Assembly (NCBI GenBank): GCA_963843455.1
Contig: CAWJKE010000008.1
Location: forward strand, 186,001-250,000
DNA from: CAIQPS01 sp963843455
GTDB taxonomy: Bacteria; Actinomycetota; Thermoleophilia; RBG-16-64-13
Reading direction: 5' to 3'
DNA: 64,000 nucleotides
The translations under genes were made by a program, and so were the position numbers. Below the pieces are notes generated by a model that was given only the letters and a program-made list of their open reading frames with translations, was not told the origin of the DNA and ran no database searches. Each line of letters starts with the position of its first letter. The stretch's first letter is position 1. Below are positions 16,304 through 26,826 of this stretch, in pieces.

Positions 16304-17506
16304 CTACGTCTCCCCGAAGCGGGCGCGGAGAAGGGCGAGGGCGCCGGCGTCGATCTGTTCCAGAGAGCGGATGAATGCGTGACCGGGGGGCCGGGCGGAT
16401 TCTGCCCTGGGGTCGTCGAGGAGGCGTGCCGGCGGACGCCCGCCTTTGGCTCTCGAGGCCTGCTTCCACTCGGCGGGGAGGGCCACGTGTTCGGCTTGTC
16501 TGCCCAGGACGGTACCGAAAAAGGCCGTCCACGCCCGGGGAGTCACGTCGGCGGGGTCGTAGCCGCCGCCACCCATTATGAGCCAGCGGCCCTGGCAGAC
16601 CTTGTGCACGAGCCCGTGTATGCGCTCCGCAAGTGCCGGATAGAGAGCCATGGTCGCAGCCAGGTCGGTGAGGGGGTCGGCGTGGTGGGTATCGCACCCC
16701 GTCTGCGTGACGACGATATCGGGGTCGTAAACCAGCAAGGCCGGCTCGATGATGTTGTCGTAGGCCATAAGTATGGACGCGTCTCCGGAATCGGGTGGGA
16801 GCGGGATGTTGAGGCATGCGCCCACGCCCTCGCCCGACCCCGTCTCCGTCGCGTCGCCGGTGCCGGGAAAGAGGAAGAGGCCCGATTCGTGGACCGAGAC
16901 GGTGAGTACCCGCGGGTCCTCGTAGAAGGCGGCCTGGACCCCGTCGCCGTGGTGGGCGTCGAGGTCGATGTAGGCGACGCGGAGGCCCGCCGCCACCGCG
17001 GCGTCGATGGCGACCACGATGTCGTTGTAGATACAGAAGCCGGCTGCGCGGGCGCGCATGGCGTGGTGCATGCCGCCGGCGGGGCTGTAGGCGTGGACTG
17101 CGCGGCCGTCGAGTATGGCCTGCATCCCGTGAAGAGCAGCGCCGGCCAGCAGCGCCGGCGCCTCGTGGATGCCCGGGAAGAGGGGGTTGTCTTCGGTGCC
17201 CAGGCCGTAGAGCCGCAGGTCGGTGGCCGTACGCTCGCCCCGGGCTATCTTCTGCGCCATCTGGACCGCCTGGATGAACGGAAGCGTGTGGGCGGCAAGC
17301 AGCTCGGACAGAGTCGCGGGGCGCGGCGCTTCGATCGATATCTCGGGAGCATCGAGCCATCCGAGAGCCGCCAAAAGCGACATGGTGAGATCGTGCCGGC
17401 TGGGCTGAAGCGGATGCTCATCACCGAAGCTGCACGACGTCAGAGAAGGACCGTGGACGATGACGATGGAGTCCGCCGCGTCCGGCGCCTGGCTGCGTCC
17501 GTTCAC
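16304..17506 (-). CDS. acuC: AcuC-type histone deacetylase-family amidohydrolase
   Basis: 400 residues, class-I histone deacetylase fold. Zinc ligands and catalytic residues are visible in 'AGGMHHAM', 'DLDAHHGDGVQAAF', 'QTGCDTHHADPLTDL' and GGGGYDP. AcuC removes acetyl groups from proteins such as acetyl-CoA synthetase, restoring activity when acetyl-CoA metabolism shifts; that role would suit an acetyl-CoA-forming organism but is inferred. GTG start at 17506 with GGGAGG six bases upstream. It is divergent from tilS. Confidence 0.88.
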   Translation of the reverse strand: MNGRSQAPDAADSIVIVHGPSLTSCSFGDEHPLQPSRHDLTMSLLAALGWLDAPEISIEAPRPATLSELLAAHTLPFIQAVQMAQKIARGERTATDLRLYGLGTEDNPLFPGIHEAPALLAGAALHGMQAILDGRAVHAYSPAGGMHHAMRARAAGFCIYNDIVVAIDAAVAAGLRVAYIDLDAHHGDGVQAAFYEDPRVLTVSVHESGLFLFPGTGDATETGSGEGVGACLNIPLPPDSGDASILMAYDNIIEPALLVYDPDIVVTQTGCDTHHADPLTDLAATMALYPALAERIHGLVHKVCQGRWLIMGGGGYDPADVTPRAWTAFFGTVLGRQAEHVALPAEWKQASRAKGGRPPARLLDDPRAESARPPGHAFIRSLEQIDAGALALLRARFGET

Positions 17507-17594
17507 AAGGAACCTCCCGTTGGCGGCCGGGTCCGCCCGCCACCGGGTAGTACAATACCAGCCTTGGCGGACGATGACGGGAAGGGAGAGGGCG

Positions 17595-19016
17595 GTGGCC
17601 GCGAGCGGGGCGAGGGGGCCGCGGGGAAAGGCTTCGCTGGCCCTCAAGGTCCGCGCACTTGCCGCTCGGGAAGGCCTTTTTCCAGCCGGCTCGCGGGCTC
17701 TAGTGATGGTGTCTGGCGGTCAGGACTCGCTTGCACTCCTCCACATCCTTGTTGGCCTCACCGGTCGCCCCGCCGGCCCGGCGTCGCTTCACGCCCTGCA
17801 CGTCAACCATCATCTTCGCGGCGCCGAAAGCGATGACGACGAGGCTCTCGTGATCCATGCCTGCGGAGAACTGGCGGTGGGCCTGACTATCGCGCACCGG
17901 CGGGTCGCAAAGCCCGGCGGCAACGTGCAGGAGAGAGCCCGCGAAGCTCGGCGCGAAGCCGCTCTGCAGGTGGCCGCCGACCAAGGGTGTGAGCGCATCG
18001 CCCTGGGGCATACCGCCGACGACCAGGTCGAGACTATGCTCTACCGCCTCGGCCGGTACGGAGGGATGGCGGCCTTCCGGGCTATGCTTGTCTGCGACCC
18101 GCCCTGGCTGCGTCCTCTGCTGGAATGCCGCCGCGCCGAGACCGCGGGCTTCTGCCGTGCCCGGGGGCTCAGGTTCGCCGAGGACCGGGGTAACGCCTAC
18201 CCAGGCTACGCCCGAACGGCCCTTCGTGAGCAGGTGGTGCCGGCCTGGGAAACCGCTCTGGCCGGGGCGGTAGAGGCCGCCGGCCGGGCGGCGGCGGTGG
18301 CCGCCGAAATGGAGCGGCTGATGGCGGGTCTGCTGGCCGAGGCGGAGCGCCGGGTGGTGCTGGACCTCGCGGACACCGGCGGTGAAGAGAAGGTCCTGAG
18401 CGTGTCGGGACTACTTGCCGTCGAGCCGCCGCTTAGGCGCCTGCTGTTGCATAGCTGGCTGGAGGGGCGCGCGAGGCCGGCGGCCTCGCGCGCCTCCGTC
18501 CTGGCCCTCGAGTCGCTGCTGCCCATCCCAGGGTCCGCCGAGCGCGCGCTCGGCGGCGGCTGGAGGGGCGTGAAGCAGTATGACGAGCTGTCGCTTGTCC
18601 GCGGTCGCAAGCGTCTGGAGCCGGTGCCTGCGCCGGTGCCGCTGAGCGTCCCCGGCAGTGTCGTCTGGGGAGAGGTATGCGTGAGCGCGACGCCGGTCGA
18701 TAGGTTCCGCGCCCCCGATATCTCACAGGAGGCTTTTGTCGACGCTCGCAGCCTGGCGGGGACGGTGGAGGTGCGCGGTCCCCAGCCGGGGGATAGGATG
18801 CGTCCCTTCGGCGCTCCGGGTTCCCGTAAGCTCCAGGATATCCTGGTGGATCTGCGGGTGCCGGCGGCGGCTCGGGCTGCGACGCCTCTTGTGGTCCGTG
18901 GCGATCGGGTGCTCTGGGTCTGTGGATTCCTGGTCGCCGAGGAGGGTAGAATAACCGGCGAAACCACGGATATCATCCGGCTCGCCATGCGCCGGGGAGG
19001 AGATGGGCAGAGGTGA
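17595..19016 (+). CDS. tilS: tRNA(Ile)-lysidine synthetase
   Basis: 473 residues. The ATP-pyrophosphatase loop VSGGQDS near the N-terminus defines the family, followed by 'HLRGAESDDDEALV' and 'RIALGHTADDQVETMLYRLGR'. The C-terminal substrate-binding domain ends with 'MRPFGAPGSRKLQDILVD'. The enzyme modifies the anticodon C of the AUA-reading tRNA-Ile. The GTG at 17595 has AGGGAGAG upstream; an ATG at 17574 is an alternative. A TACAAT -10-like box lies at 17551. Its last codons overlap hpt by four bases (GTGA), the classic tilS-hpt-ftsH order. Confidence 0.95.
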   Translation: MAASGARGPRGKASLALKVRALAAREGLFPAGSRALVMVSGGQDSLALLHILVGLTGRPAGPASLHALHVNHHLRGAESDDDEALVIHACGELAVGLTIAHRRVAKPGGNVQERAREARREAALQVAADQGCERIALGHTADDQVETMLYRLGRYGGMAAFRAMLVCDPPWLRPLLECRRAETAGFCRARGLRFAEDRGNAYPGYARTALREQVVPAWETALAGAVEAAGRAAAVAAEMERLMAGLLAEAERRVVLDLADTGGEEKVLSVSGLLAVEPPLRRLLLHSWLEGRARPAASRASVLALESLLPIPGSAERALGGGWRGVKQYDELSLVRGRKRLEPVPAPVPLSVPGSVVWGEVCVSATPVDRFRAPDISQEAFVDARSLAGTVEVRGPQPGDRMRPFGAPGSRKLQDILVDLRVPAAARAATPLVVRGDRVLWVCGFLVAEEGRITGETTDIIRLAMRRGGDGQR

Positions 19017-19528
19017 GGGTCCTCATCCCCAGGGAAGTGCTGCAGGCTCGAGTAGACGAGTTGGCTGCGGCGATCGCCTGCGACTATCGGAGCGCACGGC
19101 CGGTGCTCGTCTGCGTTCTCAAAGGAGCCATCTTCTTCATGGCCGACCTTGCGCGCCGACTCGACTTCGACCTGGAGCTGGAATTCATGGCGGTATCCAG
19201 CTACGGTGCATCCACGGAGAGCTCAGGGGTGGTGAGGATCCTCAAGGATCTCGATACCGACATCGAGGGGCGCCACGTGCTAATCGTGGAGGACATCATC
19301 GACTCGGGCCTGACCCTCCAATACCTCACCAAGAGCCTCTGGTCGCGGAATCCGGCCAGTGTGGAGATCGTGACGCTCCTCAGCAAGCCCAGCCGTAGGA
19401 CCGCCGATCTGCCCTGCAAGTACACCGGCTTCGAGATAGCCAACGAGTTCGTGGTAGGTTACGGGCTTGACTACTCAGAGAAGCACCGTAACCTGCCTTT
19501 CATAGGAGTGCTGGACGACGTCGAATAG
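19013..19528 (+). CDS. hpt: Hypoxanthine phosphoribosyltransferase
   Basis: 171 residues. The PRPP-binding motif reads 'VLIVEDIIDSGLTL', and 'VLKGAIFFMADLAR' and 'EFMAVSSYG' are the other active-site loops. It salvages hypoxanthine (and probably guanine) to nucleotides. GTG start overlapping the tilS stop by four bases. The ftsH start follows 51 bases after its stop. Length and motifs are standard. Confidence 0.95.
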   Translation: MRVLIPREVLQARVDELAAAIACDYRSARPVLVCVLKGAIFFMADLARRLDFDLELEFMAVSSYGASTESSGVVRILKDLDTDIEGRHVLIVEDIIDSGLTLQYLTKSLWSRNPASVEIVTLLSKPSRRTADLPCKYTGFEIANEFVVGYGLDYSEKHRNLPFIGVLDDVE

Positions 19529-19579
19529 GGCCGGTGTGGTACTATCTCTGGCCCTTACGCAACGAATTGTGGAGCGCAG

Positions 19580-21550
<1,971 letters not shown>

Positions 21551-21558
21551 CCTTCCCT

Positions 21559-22131
21559 GTGATCGACAAGGTCAAGATCGCGCAGGCCACCCGCCTTCTC
21601 TTGGAGGGCATCGGTGAGGATCCAGGTCGCGAGGGCCTGCTCGACACTCCCCGCCGAGTGGCCGACCTCTACGAGGAGCTGATCCTCACCGAACCCAAAG
21701 ACCTCTCGTCCCTGGTTGTCGCCATCGGCTCCGACACGCACCAGGAGATGGTCCTCGTGCGCGACATCGCCTTTCACTCGCTGTGCGAGCACCATCTGGT
21801 GCCGTTCTTCGGGGTGGCGGATGTCGCCTATATTCCGTCCAAGAACGGGAGCATCACTGGTTTCTCGAAGATAGTAAGTCTCGTGCGGGTGGCAGCCGCC
21901 CGGCTCCAACTGCAGGAGAGGCTGACGAGCGTCATCGCCGACAGCCTGATGGACGCGCTCGACCCCGCGGGCGTCCTCGTCCTGGTGCGGGCCGAGCATC
22001 TCTGTATGTCCATGCGAGGAGAGCGGGCTCCCGGCTCTCGGGTGGTCACCTCGGCCGTCCGGGGTATTTTCCGCACCAACGCGGCCACACGCGCCGAGGT
22101 GCTCGCGTTGATCGAAGCGCCGGGCGCGTAG
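21559..22131 (+). CDS. folE: GTP cyclohydrolase I
   Basis: 190 residues. Zinc and catalytic residues are in 'FHSLCEHHLVPFFG' and 'AEHLCMSMRG'. It converts GTP to dihydroneopterin triphosphate, the first step of folate synthesis. GTG start 8 bases after the ftsH stop, without a strong ribosome site. It heads the run folE-folP-folB-folK, so this operon supplies tetrahydrofolate, the one-carbon carrier of the Wood-Ljungdahl methyl branch as well as of general metabolism. Confidence 0.96.
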   Translation: MIDKVKIAQATRLLLEGIGEDPGREGLLDTPRRVADLYEELILTEPKDLSSLVVAIGSDTHQEMVLVRDIAFHSLCEHHLVPFFGVADVAYIPSKNGSITGFSKIVSLVRVAAARLQLQERLTSVIADSLMDALDPAGVLVLVRAEHLCMSMRGERAPGSRVVTSAVRGIFRTNAATRAEVLALIEAPGA

Positions 22132-22148
22132 GCCAAGGCCTGGCTCCG

Positions 22149-23357
22149 GTGCCACCGGTCGAAGGCATCCCCCAAGTACTGGCGCTCCGTGATCTCGGCG
22201 AGGCCAGGGCCGCTCTGGGGCATATCCGGGTCTCCGGCGCCGGTATCGACATCATGCAGAAGAAGGCGCTCTTCCGGGTGGTTCGCGTCCGCGGTCTCGA
22301 CATTCGCGCCGCTAATATCCTCAAGCAGGAGATGCTGTCCCGCGGCGGGGAGGTCGCGACTTCTCGAGAGGTGTACGAGCTGCACGGGGGCGCCGCTGAC
22401 TGCCTGGTCATGGGGACCCTCACCCAGTTCGAGCGCCTTCTGCCGAAGCTCAAGCAGCAGCCGTTTGGCCTGCGCCGCCTGGCAGGGGCCATCGAGACCG
22501 CACTCCACAACTACGACGAGCGAGTCCCCGCCGGCCCGCCCGGCCTGGATCTGGCCCACGCACCGCTCCTCATGGGTGTCCTCAACGTTACTCCCGACTC
22601 GTTCTCCGATGGCGGCAGCTACGCGAGCACGGACGAGGCAGTGCGGGCCGCGCTGGCGATGGCCGAGGAGGGAGCCGCCCTCATCGACATCGGGGGAGAG
22701 TCGACCCGCCCCGGCTCCGACCCGCTGCCCGAGGAGCTAGAGACGGCCCGGGTGCTCCCGGTGGTCGAAGCCCTGGCTTCGGCGCTTCCCGGCCGGATAT
22801 CGGTCGACACCTACAAGGCTCGGGTCGCTGCTAAGGCGCTCGCGGCCGGCGCCTACATGATCAACGACATTTCGGCGCTGCGCATGGACCGGGAGATGGT
22901 GGCCGTGGTGCGCGACGCGGACTGCCCGGTGATACTCATGCACATGCTGGGCGAACCCAAGACCATGCAGGCCGCACCCGCGTATGGCGATGTGGTCGAG
23001 GACCTATATGCCTTCTTTGCGGAGCGGCTCGAGTGGGCGGTCGCCAACGGTCTGAAGGAGCAGAACCTGCTCCTAGATCCGGGTCTGGGGTTTGGCAAGA
23101 CCACCGAGCACAACCTTGCGATCCTGCGGGGGCTCGAGGCGTATCGGTCCCTGGGGAGGCCGATAGTCGTGGGCGCCTCGCGCAAACGGTTTCTCGGAGA
23201 GATACTCGGTATGGAGAAGGCAGGCGACCGGGACGACGCGACCGCCGCCGTCACGGTCATGGCGGTATGCTCCGGGGCACACGTGGTAAGGGTGCACCGG
23301 GTGGGCGTGAACCGCGACGCAGCGCGACTGGCCAAGGCGATACTCGGCAAAGACTGA
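22149..23357 (+). CDS. folP: Dihydropteroate synthase, long form
   Basis: About 402 residues. The catalytic TIM barrel starts at 'LLMGVLNVTPDSFSDGG' and continues with 'IDIGGESTRPGSD' and the C-terminal 'GASRKRFLGEI'. It joins p-aminobenzoate to the pterin. The roughly 140-residue N-terminal extension with 'ALFRVVRVRGLDIRAANILK' is the one seen in long bacterial and archaeal forms; its role is unknown. The start is not certain: I use GTG at 22149, which has a poor ribosome site, 17 bases after folE. Confidence 0.92.
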   Translation: MPPVEGIPQVLALRDLGEARAALGHIRVSGAGIDIMQKKALFRVVRVRGLDIRAANILKQEMLSRGGEVATSREVYELHGGAADCLVMGTLTQFERLLPKLKQQPFGLRRLAGAIETALHNYDERVPAGPPGLDLAHAPLLMGVLNVTPDSFSDGGSYASTDEAVRAALAMAEEGAALIDIGGESTRPGSDPLPEELETARVLPVVEALASALPGRISVDTYKARVAAKALAAGAYMINDISALRMDREMVAVVRDADCPVILMHMLGEPKTMQAAPAYGDVVEDLYAFFAERLEWAVANGLKEQNLLLDPGLGFGKTTEHNLAILRGLEAYRSLGRPIVVGASRKRFLGEILGMEKAGDRDDATAAVTVMAVCSGAHVVRVHRVGVNRDAARLAKAILGKD

Positions 23358-23368
23358 CAGGGGGTGCG

Positions 23369-23737
23369 ATGGATATCTTCATCGAAGGACTCGAGGTCTA
23401 CGGCCACCACGGTGTGACCGACGAGGAGAAGGTGCTGGGACAGCGCCTGCTCTATGACGTCCGCCTGACCATGGACGACTGTCCGGCATCCTTCACCGAC
23501 GACGTGACCGACACTGTGGACTACACGGAGGTCATGGACGTTATCGTCGACGTGGCCACCACGGAGAGCTACTCTCTACTCGAGCGGCTGGCGCGGATCA
23601 CGGCCGAGGCCATCATGCGGAAGTTTCCGGTGGACGAGGTCTGGGTGCAGGTGACCAAGCCCCACCCACCTGTCGCACTGGCCTTGGACAGCGTGGCGGT
23701 AGCCGTCGAACTTGTCCGGGCCGACCTCGAGGGCTGA
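23369..23737 (+). CDS. folB: Dihydroneopterin aldolase
   Basis: 122 residues, the normal size. 'FIEGLEVYGHHGVTDEEK' is the substrate-binding start with its conserved glycine-histidine pair, followed by 'TVDYTEVMDVI' and 'VTKPHPPV' with the catalytic lysine. It cleaves dihydroneopterin to the hydroxymethyl pterin used by FolK. ATG start 11 bases after the folP stop. Its TGA stop is in the same reading frame as folK, which resumes one codon later, so one codon separates two genes that occur as a fusion in many other bacteria. Confidence 0.94.
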   Translation: MDIFIEGLEVYGHHGVTDEEKVLGQRLLYDVRLTMDDCPASFTDDVTDTVDYTEVMDVIVDVATTESYSLLERLARITAEAIMRKFPVDEVWVQVTKPHPPVALALDSVAVAVELVRADLEG

Positions 23738-23740
23738 GAT

Positions 23741-25189
23741 CTGAGCGCCCCCCGGCGCCACTCGGCCCGAGCGTTCCTGGGCCTGGGGTCCAACCTGGGC
23801 GACCGCAACAAGATGCTGCGGGAGGCCCTGCGGCTGCTGGCCCAGTTGCCGGGGACCTCCGTGGTCCGGGTCTCGAGTCTCTACGTCACCGCTCCGGTCG
23901 GCGGGCCGGAGCAGGACGACTACCTCAACCAGGTCGTGGAGTTACGGACCGCTCTCTCGGCCCGCGAACTCCTCCTCGCGATAGGCCGGATCGAAGCGGC
24001 GCTGGGACGGGAACGTCGGGTAAGGTGGGGGCCCAGGAGCATCGACGTCGATATCCTTTGGTACGATGGGTCCTCGATCGCCGAGGCCGATTTGGAGGTG
24101 CCTCATCCCCGGTTGGAGGAGAGGCGGTTCGTCCTCGAGCCCTTGGCCGAACTGGCGCCGGAGTTGGTACTGCCGAGTGGCCGCACGGCCAGAGAGGCCC
24201 TCGACAACGTAAGGGGGCAGGCGGTGCAGCGTGTGCCAAACAAGCCGAGTCCGCCGCAGAGCAGGGAGCCCGAGATGAATCATTCAGCCATGCACGCCGA
24301 GATCCGCCGTCTCGCCAAGGAGAAGGGCGCCGTCATACTCGCCCACAACTACCAGCGGCCCGAAGTGCAGGACGTGGCCGACTTCGTGGGCGACTCCCTC
24401 GGGCTGTCAAGACAGGCCGCGGCGACCACAGCGAATATGACGGTCTTCTGCGGGGTCCACTTCATGGCCGAGACCGCCGCTATCCTCGCGCCTGCCCGCC
24501 CGGTCATCCTTCCCGATATCGAGGCCGGCTGCCCCATGGCCGACATGGTCGATGTGGATGGCTTGGAGGAGCTCAAGGCCGAGCACCCGGGAGCGGTGGT
24601 AGTGAGCTATGTGAACACCACGGCGGCCATCAAGGCGATATCGGATGTCTGCTGCACCAGCGCCAACGCCGTGAACATCATCCGCTCGGTGCCCAAAGAC
24701 AAGGAGATCATCTTCACCCCTGACCGCAACCTCGGCTCCTGGGCCGCCCAGAGGGCCGGGCGCTGGGTGATCGTGTGGCCGGGATTCTGTCCCACGCACG
24801 GCCTCATCGACGTCGACGATGTGACGGATGCGAGGGCTGCGCACCCCAAAGCCAAGGTCGTCGTTCATCCCGAATGCGAGCCCGACGTGGTCGCCCTTGC
24901 CGATGCCGTAGAGAGTACTTCCGGGATGGTCCGCTTCTGCCGCGAGGATGACGCGGAGGAGTACATCATAGGTACCGAGCTGGGGATGCTCTACCGGCTG
25001 GAGAAGGACGTGCCCGGCAAGCGGTTCTACCCAGTCACGCAGCTCACCGTCTGCCCCAACATGAAGCTCATCACGCTGGAAAAGGTACTTAAGGCCCTGC
25101 AAAGGGAGGGCCCCGTGGTCACGGTGGAAGAGGAGATCCGCGTGAAGGCATTGCGCGCGGTGCAACGCATGGTCGAGGTGGGCGCTTGA
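23741..25189 (+). CDS. folK: HPPK (FolK) domain running in frame into quinolinate synthase (NadA)
   Basis: The first about 178 codons encode a complete pyrophosphokinase, FolK: GLGSNLGDR, 'GPRSIDVDILWYDG' and 'VPHPRLEERRFVLEPL'. No stop codon follows; the same frame passes through a Pro/Gln-rich segment (residues 163-177) straight into full-length NadA. A 482-residue FolK-NadA fusion is therefore possible. The likely start is CTG at 23741, seven bases after GAGGG, because a TGA (the folB stop) lies two codons upstream in frame and the next ATG at 23813 would remove the GSNLGDR motif. NadA also has its own start, given separately. I cannot tell which product dominates. Confidence 0.85.
   Translation: MSAPRRHSARAFLGLGSNLGDRNKMLREALRLLAQLPGTSVVRVSSLYVTAPVGGPEQDDYLNQVVELRTALSARELLLAIGRIEAALGRERRVRWGPRSIDVDILWYDGSSIAEADLEVPHPRLEERRFVLEPLAELAPELVLPSGRTAREALDNVRGQAVQRVPNKPSPPQSREPEMNHSAMHAEIRRLAKEKGAVILAHNYQRPEVQDVADFVGDSLGLSRQAAATTANMTVFCGVHFMAETAAILAPARPVILPDIEAGCPMADMVDVDGLEELKAEHPGAVVVSYVNTTAAIKAISDVCCTSANAVNIIRSVPKDKEIIFTPDRNLGSWAAQRAGRWVIVWPGFCPTHGLIDVDDVTDARAAHPKAKVVVHPECEPDVVALADAVESTSGMVRFCREDDAEEYIIGTELGMLYRLEKDVPGKRFYPVTQLTVCPNMKLITLEKVLKALQREGPVVTVEEEIRVKALRAVQRMVEVGA
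24275..25189 (+). CDS. nadA: Quinolinate synthase (internal start within the FolK-NadA frame)
   Basis: 304 residues from ATG at 24275, six bases after AGGGAG. NadA condenses iminoaspartate with dihydroxyacetone phosphate into quinolinate using a [4Fe-4S] cluster. The three expected cysteine sites are in 'VFCGVHFMAE', 'DVCCTSANAV' and 'TVCPNMKLITLE'. The 304-residue length equals the short, single-domain NadA type. nadB begins with a TTG that overlaps its stop by four bases, so nadA-nadB-nadC form the complete de novo NAD module. This start is nested in frame inside the folK reading frame. Confidence 0.92.
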   Translation: MNHSAMHAEIRRLAKEKGAVILAHNYQRPEVQDVADFVGDSLGLSRQAAATTANMTVFCGVHFMAETAAILAPARPVILPDIEAGCPMADMVDVDGLEELKAEHPGAVVVSYVNTTAAIKAISDVCCTSANAVNIIRSVPKDKEIIFTPDRNLGSWAAQRAGRWVIVWPGFCPTHGLIDVDDVTDARAAHPKAKVVVHPECEPDVVALADAVESTSGMVRFCREDDAEEYIIGTELGMLYRLEKDVPGKRFYPVTQLTVCPNMKLITLEKVLKALQREGPVVTVEEEIRVKALRAVQRMVEVGA

Positions 25190-26826
25190 GCGCCGCTCCG
25201 CTGATCTCGCGGAGCGGCGCGGATCTCCGCTACTCCAGCTACGACGTGCTGGTCATCGGCGGTGGCATCGCCGGTCTTACCGCTGCCGTCGGCGCCGCGA
25301 ACCGCTGGCATGTGGGCCTCATCACCAAGGGCGACCTGGACGAGACTGCCACTTTCCTGGCCCAAGGAGGCATCGCGGCGGCCATCGGCGACTACGACTC
25401 TCCGGAACTCCATCTCAAGGACACGCTCGAGGCTGGGGTGGGCCTCTGCGACGATGACGCGGTGCGGGTACTGGTGCAGGAGGGACCGGCCCGGGTGTGG
25501 GAGCTGGAGAAGCTGGGCGCCAAGTTCGACCGTCGCGACGGCAAACTCATCCTCGCTTCCGAGGGCGCCCATTCCGTCCCCCGCGTGGTGCGTGCAGGGG
25601 GCGACGCCACCGGCAGCGTCGTGGCCAGCGCGCTTGCAGAAGCGATCGTCTCGGGCAGCCGCGTGGAGTTGCACGAGAACGAGTTCGTCATCGACCTGCT
25701 CATGGACGCGGGCCGCTGCGTCGGGGCCATATCCCTGGACCGGCAGGGAGAGATCACGGTTACGCTGGCCCGAGCGGTCGTCTTGGCCTGCGGCGGTGCC
25801 GGACAGGTGTTCGCCCACACCACCAACCCGCTGGTGGCAACGGGCGACGGCCAGGCCATGGCCTTCCGGGCGGGAGCCGTGGTGCGGGATATGGAGTTCA
25901 TGCAGTTCCATCCCACGGCGCTTTACGGCTCGGAGAACCCCACCCTGCTCCTCACCGAGGCCCTTCGCGGGGAAGGGGCCTACTTGCGCGACGACGCGGG
26001 AGAGAGGTTCATGGTCGGTTCGCACCCTCGGGCGGAGCTCGCTCCCCGCGACGTGGTCGTACGGCACATGAAGCGCGTGTTCGATCGAGACAAGACCGAC
26101 CACGTGTGGCTGGATGCCCGCCATCTCGACTGCGCTTTCTTGCGCGAACGCTTCCCCACCGTGTTCAACGGTCTCCAGACGAGGGGATATGACCTTTGCG
26201 CCCAACTGATCCCCATCGCCCCAGCCTCCCACTACTTCATCGGCGGAGCACTCACCGACAGCTGGGGACGCACCACCATCCCCGGTCTATACGCGTGTGG
26301 TGAGACCGCCAGCACCGGGATACACGGAGCGAACCGCCTGGCGTCCAACTCGCTGCTCGAGGGGCTGGTGTTCGGCGATCGCACGGTGCGGGAGCTGGAT
26401 CGGTATCTCTCAGTGTCCGACCCGGCGGTGAGGAAGGTCAGGCTGGATCTGGCCGAGGAGCCTCGGGAGGGAAACGACCCGGCCGTGATAGCCCAGCAGA
26501 GGAAAGCTCTGGCGCAACTCATGACCGACCACTGCGGGATCGTCCGCACCAGGGAGGGACTCGCCGAGGCGGCAGCGACACTGGAGGCGCTCGAGGGCTC
26601 GCTGGCCGCACCCAGCCTGAACGTGGCCGAGCTCGAGCTGTTCAACCTCATCACGGTCGCCCGCCACGTCGTGCTTTCGGCGCTGACCCGGGAAGAAAGT
26701 CGGGGCGTCCATCTGCGTTCCGACTTTCCCGAGAGAGATGACACCCTCTGGCTCAGCCATGTACTGATCGAGCGCGACCCGCAGACGGGAGATTCCAAGG
26801 TCTGCACGAAACCTGTGGAGGACTGA
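25186..26826 (+). CDS. nadB: L-aspartate oxidase
   Basis: 546 residues. An FAD-binding motif VIGGGIAGLTAA lies near residue 25, followed by 'TFLAQGGIAAAIG', the family's second signature, and 'EFMQFHPTALYG' and 'ACGETASTGIHGANRLASNS' in the active site and FAD-binding end. It oxidises aspartate to iminoaspartate for NadA; in an anaerobe fumarate is the likely electron acceptor. TTG start overlaps the nadA stop. Its TGA overlaps the nadC ATG. Confidence 0.95.
   Translation: MSAAPLISRSGADLRYSSYDVLVIGGGIAGLTAAVGAANRWHVGLITKGDLDETATFLAQGGIAAAIGDYDSPELHLKDTLEAGVGLCDDDAVRVLVQEGPARVWELEKLGAKFDRRDGKLILASEGAHSVPRVVRAGGDATGSVVASALAEAIVSGSRVELHENEFVIDLLMDAGRCVGAISLDRQGEITVTLARAVVLACGGAGQVFAHTTNPLVATGDGQAMAFRAGAVVRDMEFMQFHPTALYGSENPTLLLTEALRGEGAYLRDDAGERFMVGSHPRAELAPRDVVVRHMKRVFDRDKTDHVWLDARHLDCAFLRERFPTVFNGLQTRGYDLCAQLIPIAPASHYFIGGALTDSWGRTTIPGLYACGETASTGIHGANRLASNSLLEGLVFGDRTVRELDRYLSVSDPAVRKVRLDLAEEPREGNDPAVIAQQRKALAQLMTDHCGIVRTREGLAEAAATLEALEGSLAAPSLNVAELELFNLITVARHVVLSALTREESRGVHLRSDFPERDDTLWLSHVLIERDPQTGDSKVCTKPVED

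Noticed and set aside
17520..17556. tilS promoter with TTGGCG and TACAAT
   Set aside because: The spacer is 25 bases, too long for a standard promoter; only the -10-like box is mentioned.
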